DNA of 64,000 nucleotides from Lanius collurio (lineage: Eukaryota > Chordata > Aves > Passeriformes > Laniidae): contig JACBWW010000015.1 of assembly GCA_020086605.1 (NCBI GenBank), positions 25,610,483 through 25,674,482 on the forward strand, written 5' to 3'. Positions 46,627-57,293 of this stretch are shown here, piece after piece. Below the pieces are notes generated by a model, which saw nothing but the letters and a program-made list of their open reading frames with translations, made no database searches and was not told where the DNA came from. The position numbers and the translations under genes are program-made. Position 1 is the stretch's first letter; every line of letters begins with the position of its first letter.

Positions 46627-46797
46627 ATGCACACGTGTATTCACTTTCAGCCTCGTCGCGGTGGTGGCGGCCGAGCTGTCACAATAAGCTACCCGTTGTT
46701 AGCCACCACTCAATCATCAGAGCCACGTGAGGTGCCTGTGTGTAGCCTTTTAGTTCTCACTACTGTGATGTCTTGTTACTTAAAAGAAAGCCACTGA
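46627..46797 (+). other. CpG-rich micro-ORF or candidate exon
   Basis: A 56-codon ATG frame spans 46627-46797. Its core, 46651-46726, follows a good acceptor (TGTATTCACTTTCAG) and ends at a possible donor CAC|GTGAGG. The core reads PRRGGGGRAVTISYPLLATT, then QSSEP. It contains seven CpGs in 76 bp, unlike the flanking DNA. It could be a cryptic or real exon, or a scrap of a CpG-rich transposon. No protein family was recognised. Confidence 0.2.
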
Positions 46798-48319
46798 AGG
46801 GAATATGACTGCCAGAAGAATAGCACACTCTTACTTCTATTCCAATTACCACAGGGAAAAAAAAAAAAAATCATCATTGTATGAAGAAAACCAAGAATTA
46901 AAAACCTAATAACATAAAGAACAAGCTGGAACACATCCAACAAAACTGTTCTCTGTCATAAGATAAGGCTTAGCTAAAATCAGAATACACTTTGAAAACG
47001 TGTCAATCCTGATAACATTTCTCTCAGAGGATGGTTAACTCTCTGGTAATTGTTGGAATTGAAATAGCATGGATTTTTTTCTATGCTCTGTTCCTATTGA
47101 TTTTGAAAGTTGATTCAGCCTGTGTAACTCGTTTGTAAGCATGCCTCTTATATGAAATGCTCCTGGATTATTGTTGTTGGACACAAATACAAACATAACC
47201 TAGCTTCCCTATATGCTCTTCCATTAATTATTCTGGTTCACTGCTTTGCACCCTGTATACATATTTAGGCTAAAATAAAACAAATTAGTAACAAACAGAT
47301 CCTTCTGAAATTAGAGAGAAGCAAGTCAGAGCAGAACCTGTTCCCTGGAAACTAATCTAAAGACACCTTAAGCTAATGGCAAATTTTAAACTTTTGTTCT
47401 ATATTTGTTATGGGTGTGATTTTTAATTGCACCTTTTCTCTTTTTTTGTCACTCAGACAAAAAGGCACTATTTTAAAACCTTTTAAAAATATTCCTTCCT
47501 TGCTGCTTTAAATAATTGAAAGTCTAAACTTTTGGTATGAATGTTCTTTACAGTATTTTTTTTAAATAAAAGTCGTGAAAATGATGCAGAAGCAAAAAAA
47601 TATTTGGCTTGTTCAATGTCTTTGAACATGATGTGATACAGTTTTTCAGTTCACTGTGACATACATATTTTAGGGAGAAGTATGGTCTTTATTTAGCCAA
47701 ATGTCTCAAAAAAACAACAACAAAAAAGTCACGTTGAAGTCAGACATTTGCCTAAATACAAAAACACTAATGGTTTTGGTATTTCTGTAACAGAAGGGGA
47801 CTTGTATTCATGTGGCCAGTTGCTCTACAGAAAAATCTGATCCTATCTTTAATGTTCCTATTTAGTAAACGCATGAAGTAATATTCTGAATATGTATCTA
47901 ATGGCTTTTATAATATTTTACAAGCTAATTAGAAAATAAACACTGCACCAAATTAGACAGTCATAACTAAGCTGGTGAAAGGCAGGTATGCACTAATTGT
48001 AACCAGAAAATGGATGTGTTGTCTTCCAACACTAAGATTTTCCCTTCTGTTGCACTTGGTGCTTGTCTATTTTAGTCTGAGCAGTGCCAGCTATCAGCAC
48101 CAATCCCACCTTGAGTGAGGAAACCCAACCTCCAAGCAGAAAAGCTTTCAATTTCCAGCCCCATTGGGGCCTTGGTACACCAGATCCCTGGGGCATTTCA
48201 CAAGACTAAATACAAGAGAGAGGAAATGGTCCTTAGCAGCAGAATTAAGCGTGTTCTAGCTGCTCATGAAGCCTTGCACACTGCTTGCTATTGTGGGAAA
48301 ATTGGATGATGTCCATGGG

Positions 48320-48510
48320 AATTGCCCCCAAATTTTAATAATTACCCAAATCAAAGGGTAATTATTACTAAATCCTATTAATATTACCGATTATATTAAT
48401 AATTAAATATTATTAATTTTTACATACTAATTGCCCGATAATTAATTGAATGAATATATTTGAATTGTTATATATTATTTAAATAAATTATTGTATAGGA
48501 TTTAAAGAAG
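48320..48510. repeat. Extreme AT-rich block with perfect hairpin
   Basis: TAATAATTACCC (48336-48347) and GGGTAATTATTA (48356-48367) are perfect 12-bp inverted repeats with an 8-base loop. They are followed by about 130 bp made almost only of A and T with repeated TATTAAT-type palindromes. No terminal inverted repeats or target duplication bound the block, so I do not call it a transposon. Confidence 0.85.
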
Positions 48511-49401
48511 CAAATGTCGAGGAAATATTTTTAAACCCTGGACACCAGCAGCTGATGCTCTGGCTGGCTGGCTTCACTGGCAGCACCTGGCTATCCAAAA
48601 GCCCGTTTTTCCTGGGCATTGCACAGGGCACACTAACCCACGCTGGCGCACTGGTGGGACTGTTGAGAAGCAGCAGGGACTGTCTGTACCGGGGAAGCCT
48701 TTCTGCGAGCCTATGCTAGTGTGGTGTCCACAGTGCTCCCTTTGCTCCCTCTGCTGGGCAATGCTTTTGAGCGTCTGGAAATCATCACAGAGTCCAAACT
48801 TGGCCTCACTGCCAAGGCTAAAAGCACACATTAAAACACCTTCCTTTAAATTCAAAGGGAAGTTTGCCGAAACATTTCTGGTAAGGAGAGAGGAACTTGC
48901 CCACTACCAGCAGGCACACAGGGAAAGGAAACTGTTCTCAAGTTCTCAACTAGCAGGACAGAGAGAGCCTTCAGGAACAGCTGCTGCTCAGATTCTGTTT
49001 CCACAGCTCTGGGGGTAGCTCTGAATATTTCTGCTATCCTCATTAGCAGAAGTATGCAAAAGGCGGCCTAGTCTTTCTTTGCAGGGGATGTAATAGCGTT
49101 TAAGCAGAAAAACTACCTGGGAAACTCAGAAAAAAAGGATGGACAGGGAACGTGAAGAAGGGTCCCTCTCTTCCCTGTTAATCCTTCCCAAGCTGTAGCT
49201 GACAACAGGACTCAGAAATTTGATTTAAAAAAGTACAGCTGTAACCTGCCTGGTAACGTTAGGGACAAGGGTGACATGATAAAGGTGATCTACCTTAAGA
49301 GGGAATGCAAGCATAAGATGGTGGGTAGAGAGCCACTTAAATTCTTCTCATGTTGCTATGATATAAACAGTGCTACTTAGAATAAAAATAATGCTTTAAA
49401 T

Positions 49402-49530
49402 TGTCTCATAATCTGGTGTATAATTAATCTTTGCAGCATCCCTGGTAGGCAGGAATCTGTTACCAGTCCAGGTCTATAGAAGACAAAGCTGAGGCAGGAA
49501 TATTAAGAAGTTGGTGATGTGATTTGTGAT
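49402..49530 (-). mobile_element. MIR/L2-like fossil, inverted
   Basis: ATTAATCTTTGCAGCATCCC followed by TGGTAGGCAGGAATCTGTTA, then ATAGAAGACAAAGCTGAGGC and AGGAATATTAAGAAGTTGG, follows the order of a reversed MIR ('...atcctcacaacaaccc.gaggtaggtactatta...acagatgaggaaactgaggcacagagaggttaag'). MIR-type elements date to early amniotes, and bird copies are rare and very diverged. Confidence 0.4.
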
Positions 49531-52500
49531 ATCAGACATCCTCATCTGCTGCGACCTTCCAATAAAACCAGGTGATGGCTCATTGTGTCTCTATTTATGA
49601 GTGCTATGGTGTTTTCCAAAGTGCTAAGACCACATAGCAGTGAGTGCCCTTTGTCCAGAAGTTTAGGACATGACATTATTGCAAAGACTCGCTGCCCTTT
49701 AAAACAAGACAGCTAAGAGGTAGCACTAAAACAATGCCAACGGTTTAAAGTGGAAATCAAAGTCTTGCAGCCTCCCTGTAACCCATGTCCCTGCTCAAGC
49801 GTTGCAGCCCATCTGTTCCATTAATGGGAGACGTACTGTGCCTGGGAAAACCAGGAAAAATTAAGGACTAGTTGACATCTTCAATTCAGAATATCCTCTC
49901 TGATATTTAAGACATCTTTGGTGCCCTGGTAATCTTGAAGTTAGACAGGGACTATCACAAATACTTTGTTCATTTTCCTATCCAATCTAACCACAAATAT
50001 TGCAGTGTTCCGCTTTGGGTCTGTAAACTGTGGTGTGTACAAAGCTTAAACTGAGCGATTGTTGAGTCAAAAGCTTATCCTCATAAACAGTTTCTGTGGG
50101 ACAGCAGACCAGAAAACTCACAGTAATCCCTGTATTCAAGCTTCACTTTCAGAGGAAGGAACACAGGGGAACCATAGGCTCACTAGTGGCCAGTGGGATT
50201 TCCATAAGACCCCATTCTGGCACTGCAGCTGTGCCCCTTCACATCCACCCTGCTTTCTTTATAAAGTCAGAGTCAGTCCCAGATCCTATTTTAATAATTA
50301 TAGAGAGAAGATACACAGAGGCTATTATTGTCCCTACTACAACCACAGTGGAGACTCAAATGATGCAATCAAAACCAGTGCCTGAAGTGAAATGTACACA
50401 CTGAGGAGAAGAACCAGTGTAGGGAAGGAGGGTGGGTAGAAATAGGAACAGCAAAAAGAATGCTGTGAATCTCAACAGCAAAATTATAGTTGCACTTAGG
50501 TGGAAGGTGCTGAGGTGGCTGATAGGTGCATTCTCCTGGAGCCTCCCACCCAGGCACATGCCCCATCCCACTGTGGGACACAGCTACTGCCCCTCCCAGA
50601 GCCAGCAACAAATTTGTGCCTCATCACCTCATGGCTGTGTCCAGTCTGTCTGGCAGGTTTTGAAGTCTTGCTGCAGGCTTTTCACAGGGCAAGATCTGCT
50701 TCAAAAGCAGGACCCAGTCCCAAGCTCTCCCAGAAAGGGGGTAGGAGGCAGTGCCCACTCTCCCTCATGACTTGAAAATGCTGGTCCTTGAGTCCTCAGG
50801 GGCACAGGGAAGGTTCCTCTAAAAGCCTCTGCCTGGAACTGATCATGATATAGAACTACACTCCTTCATCGCTCTTCTCCCATTTAACTGAACTTCCCTA
50901 ATCTCACCACACAAGGGAAAAAAAGTAATCTCTTTAATCATTGTGATGGTTGTGGCATAGTGTGATTATAAGGCAGGATATGGATGTCACAGATATTGTA
51001 GGAGACATACATATATCTTGTGAATAAGATGACACCAGTAAAATTTATAAGCATGGAAATCCTGTCTCTGAAAGCCTCACTCTCACCTTCCAATAACTCA
51101 GTGGAACTCCAGGCTGTGTGTGTAGTAGTGATTATGGAGTAAAGGCTTTGTACCACAGGAGTGGATGAAGACAGAAGCTGTACAGACAGTTAAAAGTGCC
51201 TGGACAATCTCCTTGAGAGATCCAGTTTGTGATTTACTTGATTTACAAGAAACTGGAGACAGCCCACAGTAGTGATTTACAAGATTTTTAGAAGAATGAC
51301 AAAGCTATAGTATTCTGGACTACTGAACACAGCAGCAGTTTTCGTCCCAGACAGAGGATTACAAGCAGGTTTTAATGAGCTGTTTAAACATTTCAGTATT
51401 TTATTCTTTTTATGCACATAATTAAATGAGGAAATAAAAGACAAATGTGAAATGATCTTTAAAAAAAAAAGAAACAAAATGAAAGGGCAAGTAAATTATA
51501 GAGAAAGAAATTATATAGCAAAAAATAATGTCTAGAACAAAGCGATTCCTGTGAAACAGATAAATTATCTGGTGTATTTCATCTCTTTGTACTTGCAGAC
51601 TATCTGTGAGTAGATCATTACTTTTTCAGAGCTAATAACACTTAGAGATCACGAATTACTGACCACTTTCTAAGCTTTGCAACTTGACTTTATTTTTTTC
51701 TCTCTTTTTTTTTCTCTGTGCGTGGAAAGTATTTGCTCTTTCAACTGTAACCCAAGAGAGCCCCAAAACTCACTGCAACATGGTTTCCTGTATCCTGTAA
51801 GCATCAGCTGTAATGTCTGTGGGCATGAAGTTGCCAAAGTCTGGTCTAATGCTTCTGCATCTGAGAGCATTCTGGCTTTGGTACCCAAGAAAACACAAGT
51901 TGTAACTGGAGCTTTTCATGCATCCAGGTTGTTTCTAGTGGCTCCCTCCTGTGTCGTGGCCGTGGTGACTGACGAACTGTCAGCTTATCCTGAAATCTCC
52001 TTTATTTAGGCATTTCCAGTGAGACCAATTACCTCCTTCCACAGACTCAGTAGAAAATTAAAAGATTGAAGTATTCTGCCATGTGTCAGATTTGCTTAAG
52101 AGAGGTCAAAAAGGTCCAGAAATTTTGGAGAGAAAGAGAACACAGATGAACTGCATGACCACCTAGCCTTTCTTTCTACAGGAAAGTATAATCATAAAGA
52201 AATTATCAAATTATCATTATCATTAACCACTTGCAAAGGAATACTTAAAAGGAAGCGGCTGAAACACAGGTATTGCATGAAAATATTCTCCTCTATCTGG
52301 CATGATAATCAAATAAAATTTCCCATCACTTCAGTGGAAATGAGTTGGCAAGGCTGGCTGAGTATGTCCCTTGGTACAGCAAAAGATGCAATTACAGCAT
52401 GCAGTAAAACCGGTAGCAATGAAAACCAAATATTTTCCTCACCCCAATATTAACTTGAGTACAAAAAGCTGTGGTGTATTTCTGTTCTCCAAATGTAATA

Positions 52501-53604
52501 ATTTAAGAAACTACTGCAAAACATTGTCAAAAAGACAGTTTTTTTCCCCCAGCAGATCCACTACAATATTGTAGAACTCTTATTTGGTGCTTTTCCACAA
52601 AACCATGTGGATTTGTTTTCAGTGATTTATCTCTGTTACCTAAGAAGACAATGCTTTAGCTCCCACTATCATAACAGTCTTGAGCTGTCTTTTTGCCTAA
52701 TTGGCCACTGATCTTATAATCATTCTTGCTGCCAATCGTGCTCTGCTCCATTGATTTCAATACAGCTTTGCTAGGGTACAGAAATATGGGTTAATAGCCC
52801 CAGCTGCAGGATTAGAGTTTACATGGCTCTCATATGGAGGCAGTTGAAAAAGACCAATTATTTTTCATAGGAATTTTTTTCATCTTAAAAAATGCCAGTG
52901 AAAACAGCCTTCTTTGTTACGAATGAAAAATGAAACTGAAAACAGAAAAGACTGACCAAAGCAGTAAAAAAGTGCATTTCTCCCTATCTTATTTTTCTGT
53001 AAGATTTGTTTCCAAAAAACAGGGAAACAAGAATGATGCCTTTCCAGTGAAAGCCCATTTCACACAGAAAGTCTTGTTTTGAGTGAAAAGTTGCCAGTTA
53101 GCTTCTCTAAATAAGGCCACAGGACAGCTGTAGGGCACAAAAGATCTGAACCATAGTTACATTCAGCAGTGCAACCAGTAATCCCTTTAGCTCTGCACTT
53201 ACTGAACCACACTGCTGGGCTACAACTCTGGAAAGCCCTGGAGGAAAGCAATAGGTCCTAAAATACTTCTCTCGTGTCATGTGAGTCTTTTTTTTGGCAG
53301 CCTCTCATAAGACCTGCCCAGACCCTTTCTTGCTTGGGTTGCAGGTTTGGGAGAGATCATAGTCAATACTTGCTGCAATTTGATTGGAAGACTATCAGGC
53401 TCAAAGTAATTCTTTCAGTGACACTCGCAAACCTTTGAGATCAAAGGTGCTGACTGAAGTTGGTTTTCACATCGAGATTACAACATTATTTGATTTCATA
53501 GCAGTGTAGTCCCCAGAGAAGACATGAGTTGATTATGCAGTAATTCCAGGAGTGCCTCAAATCTCCCAGGGAGATATGAATTGCATAAAACCAATCTCAA
53601 AGAA

Positions 53605-54151
53605 AGCACAATTAACCCTAGTGAAGCGCGGACAGAACTCCACTACTAAATAAGTAGTAAAGTAGGTATGTTTATCCCAGCTGGGACGCACGGGGGATCG
53701 CTCCTCCAAAATCATGCGTGCCGACAGCTGCATTCAGCTTGTTATTTATCGGGTTACAAGTTCCATATTCATTAAGTTTCGCAACACGGCTATACATATT
53801 CATCACCCAGCCCTGCCCAGCCTCACTTCGTATTAAAATGAACCCAAAAGTCATTTGCACCCGCGTTGCGCTTGTGCAGTATTGTTTGGTGGTTTTTCGT
53901 AGGGGTCTCCGAGGGTCTTTTTGATGAAGTCAGGACGTCTTCCTCGTTCTGAACTTTTCACCTTTCTCTCTTGCACATGCTCTTTTGTACCCCTGGCCTT
54001 TGAGACTGGTTTTAGCCAGATTTGCAGGATGTCTGTTTGAGACTCCCCCTAGTCTTATCTTCTCTTCCTGCCCTGGTATGCTGACCAAGCTGGATGCATT
54101 GTTCCTGACAAACTAATTTTCCTGCTTCCCATCCCCCTGATTCACTAGTGG

Positions 54152-54187
<36 letters not shown>

Positions 54188-54330
54188 TGGTGGTGTGTTG
54201 TTTTTTTGGTTTTTGTTGTTTTGGTTTGGTTTTTTTTAGGGAAACTGCAAGTCCTATTAAGATGCTGTGGAAATAATTGAGCCTGGCAGCCCATGGCTTC
54301 AACAAGCTCTCTGCTGGGGGTGTGGGGAGA
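53605..54330 (-). mobile_element. Candidate ERV (ERVK-like) LTR, inverted, CpG-rich
   Basis: From about 53628 the sequence abruptly gains many CpGs (GCGCGG, GACGCACGGGGGATCGC, CCCGCGTTGCGC, GACGTCTTCCTCG). Segments such as AGTAGTAAAGTAGGTATGTT near 53652, GGTTACAAGTTCCATATTCA then TTAAG at 53752, and TTGATGAAGTCAGGACGTCT near 53921 recall a songbird ERV LTR in reverse orientation. The homology appears to continue past a poly(T) insertion (54153-54186) and a T/G-rich tract to about 54330. I could not define TG...CA ends or a target duplication, so the borders are approximate. No coding region is attached. Confidence 0.5.
54153..54240 (-). repeat. Poly(T)34 plus GGTTT tract
   Basis: Thirty-four T (54153-54186) are followed by GTGGTGGTGTGTTG and GGTTTTTGTTGTTTTGGTTT. 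In reverse complement this is an AACCAAA tract followed by poly(A), the same two-part structure as at 41787 but with the parts in the opposite order. It interrupts the LTR candidate. Confidence 0.9.
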
Positions 54331-55848
54331 TCTAGAAGGCAGCTGAGGACAAGACTGTGGATCACAGACCCCGCAGTCTCATTTGAAAGGTACACTGCTA
54401 AAACAGAGGCAGCTTAAGACACTCCAGGGAGCACCCTAGAGAACCCTACTTTGCTGCAAGTCTGCAGGTAAGTTCGTGCCTCTTCATACAGTGTGGGATA
54501 GAGGTGCAAGTTTATGAATGGGGACAGCAAAGAGTGGGACTTGGAGGTGTTTAATAACAACATTACAGCTTAGAAAGCCATGTACAAACAATGTTAGATC
54601 AAGTTAAAGACCAGCAAAAGATAGTCTAGCAATGAAGGCTTTCATGCTAAGAACAGCTGTATGGCAAAAATTACCAATACATACTTCCTACTGTAAGAAT
54701 TACCTAACCAGAGGAATGAAAATAACATTTCCCCAACCTATTGTTGTGCCATCCTGTGGGCGCAACTTCCTCTACAGAAAAAGGTGGGTAAGATAGAAAG
54801 AACATCTAACCCACACCAGAACTTGTGTGTGAGTCTACAGATCTCCTCTTGGGCAGGAAATCATGGAACAATACTTCCCATTAGCAGAGGCATTGCTGTT
54901 TAAAAATATTTATTCTAGATTATATTTCTAAATTGCATTCAAAAATAATGTTTTAAGAACAAGTATGTAATAAATTTCTGCATTATTTCAGAAATGTCTT
55001 CAATCATATATTGTTTTCAGAACATGAAGAAAGATAGACATCTGGCCTGGGGGAGTAAAATGGCACAAACAACTTCTTGAAGTCAAAAAAGGCACAGTAA
55101 AACATCTAAGGAGGAAAAAGTACCAAATGCATTGGTCATTATTATTAAGGATTAAGTGTTGTGAAACTATTCACAGTAATTGATGTTAAAAAAAAAGGAA
55201 CAAATGTTAACTCTTTCTGAGATGCTGGGTCTAAAATTAAGCCATCAGCAGAGACTGTGTATGGCAGAAACCCAGGTCAATTGGGCTGTGTGTGGAAAGA
55301 AATGACCAACTTTCCCATTCCAACTCATAAACAGGAAAGAGATCTGTTTTCTCAAAGGATGGCCACCAAAATGCTTCTTTTCTCATGCAACATATGATAT
55401 GAGAGACCTAATATCAGAATATTAGAAAAGAAGCTAATTGAATGCTCCTCAGCACATCCACATATCCAGCATCTCAGGCTTTTGTAGAAATAATTGCAAG
55501 ATGTGAATTTGTAAATCAGAAAAATTCCACATTATACTATCTTTAAATTCCTCTTGAGACACAAATCCTTTGAAAGAAAGGAAGTGAAGCCTCTGAAAGA
55601 GTATAAAAAGCATCAGGTGCTTTTGCACTTCAGTGTACTAAAAGCTTATTAAGTGTCTTTTTCAAAGAACAAGATCCCTTTGAGGACCTGGTCAGTGAGC
55701 TATTAAAACCAAAAAGCTTTTGAGAAGCCCAGTCACCAAGGTGATGCTCAGGTACAGACAGCCAATATTCAGTGGGACTTGGATATCTTCATTGTACCAT
55801 CCACTTCTGCAGAATTAACTATGGACATAAAGGCTGGAAAAGAACTCC

Positions 55849-55874
55849 TTTTTTTTTTTTTTTTTTTTTTTTTT
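55849..55874. repeat. Poly(T)26 homopolymer
   Basis: A pure T run sits between CTCC and CCC. No retrocopy body was recognised on either side. Confidence 0.97.
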
Positions 55875-57072
55875 CCCTAAGACAAAATCCAAAACAGATT
55901 TGAACTTTTTCTTCAGTAGCGGTTGCCAAAATATGTTGCCAGCAGGACAATCCTGTATGCGAGACCCAAGGCAGGAGAAGATAGCAGACAGATAGTTTCT
56001 TTGGAAAACAAGACAGAAATGAAGCAGCAGAAGAAATAGAAACATATAGAAAGAATTTTCTTACTTTATATTGCTGCAAAGTCTGTCTTCTCATATAGCT
56101 TTGGAAAATTTAACAATTCCCTAATGAGAAGGTGCTTAAACTGAGTAAACCTACAGACATGTGAAATCACTGCTAAGGATACCATCCCTACCATGTCATT
56201 AAAGGAAAGATGTGGTCTCCAACAAAAATCTTGGCTAAAGCAGCACTGGCTACACAAAAGTTTGGAGAAAGTGGTAAGTGATGAGTCTAGGACCATAGAG
56301 CTGAAACATAATTGCATTTATAGCAGTCTCACAAACCACTCTTTTCATAGCCAAAAGGGATTTTTTGTCCATTTATTTCTTTTTAAAAACAATTGAGCCC
56401 TCTCCTGTTATTACCCAGCATGTAGCATGTGAAAAAATCATTGCTAAATAGACTATTTAAAAATAAGCATTTTGAACAAGTCATGTACTTTATTATGCCA
56501 AGAGTGGCATTCCATCATTGTGTTGATTTTGAACCAGCATTGGGCAGCACCAAAACACTCAGGACGTGTCTTCAGAAGCAACTTGACCAAAAAATATATA
56601 GGTTTCTAGTGGTCATTTTGCTTCACAGCCTACTATTACTTATATTTCCTGTGTTCAGTCTTTAGATGAGTTGTCTGTTTACTCTCTATACACCAAGGCC
56701 TGCCTTCCTCCTCAAAATAATTCAGAAGCATGGACAAATTATTTTCTTGGTTCATTTTTTGTGTAGTGCTGCAGAAATCTATCTGGGTGAATGTTAAGAA
56801 ATTAGGATTTCCTTTCAGAAAAAAAAGGATAAAATTTCACCTTGTCTGTCCTTACTAAATTGTCCTCTGATATCTCACCTCTTCCTAACCTTGTTTCTCC
56901 CTGGCTGCTCACCTTCATGTGGCTTTTCCCTGGAGATGGTATTGTGGAACCAAAGCCCTGGATAGTTCACTACCTCAGAAATTTCTGCAGCCAAGTTTTG
57001 AGAAAGGCTGGTTTGGTGACATATACAGTGGAATGAAAATCACATGTTAGTGATGAGGATCTTTTTTTTTAC

Positions 57073-57293
57073 CTGGTGGCACCAGACGATGTTTGCAGAG
57101 ACTGACAGTGTCTGAATACTTATCTTTTACTGCAGGTATTGCCTTGAAAAGTCTTGATTTTTTGTCAGCTTTGATTAAGCATGGCTTGTCTCTCTTACAT
57201 GAGACTTTGCGACAGGTTTTCTGTCTTCCCAGCATGCTTGTTGTAGGTGTTCTCAAAAACTGGTGGTTCTGATCATCTCTTTCTTTATTCTTA
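57073..57293 (-). other. Weak candidate internal exon
   Basis: On the minus strand an open frame reads from a pyrimidine-rich acceptor (TTTTCCTCCATGTTACCAG, exon from 57293) to a good donor, CCACCAG|GTAAAA (exon end 57073). The predicted 221-bp piece is lysine- and cysteine-rich, for example KTCRKVSCKRDKPCLIKADK near the middle. There is no bias toward simple sequence. I do not recognise the protein, and frames of this length occur by chance elsewhere in the window. If real, it belongs to a gene other than the CpG-island gene, since it lies upstream of that promoter. Confidence 0.2.

Larger units (their letters stand above)
43296..53604. other. Gene-poor stretch with fossil repeats
   Basis: No complete gene is supported. 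Separately listed are MIR-like fossils (43588-43650, 49402-49530), a possible LTR relic (45117-45400), a GC-rich micro-ORF or exon candidate (46627-46797) and the AT-rich block (48320-48510). Frames at 50059-50404 and 50432-50775 are open in several registers over a GC-richer patch but contain no recognisable domain. Confidence 0.45.
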
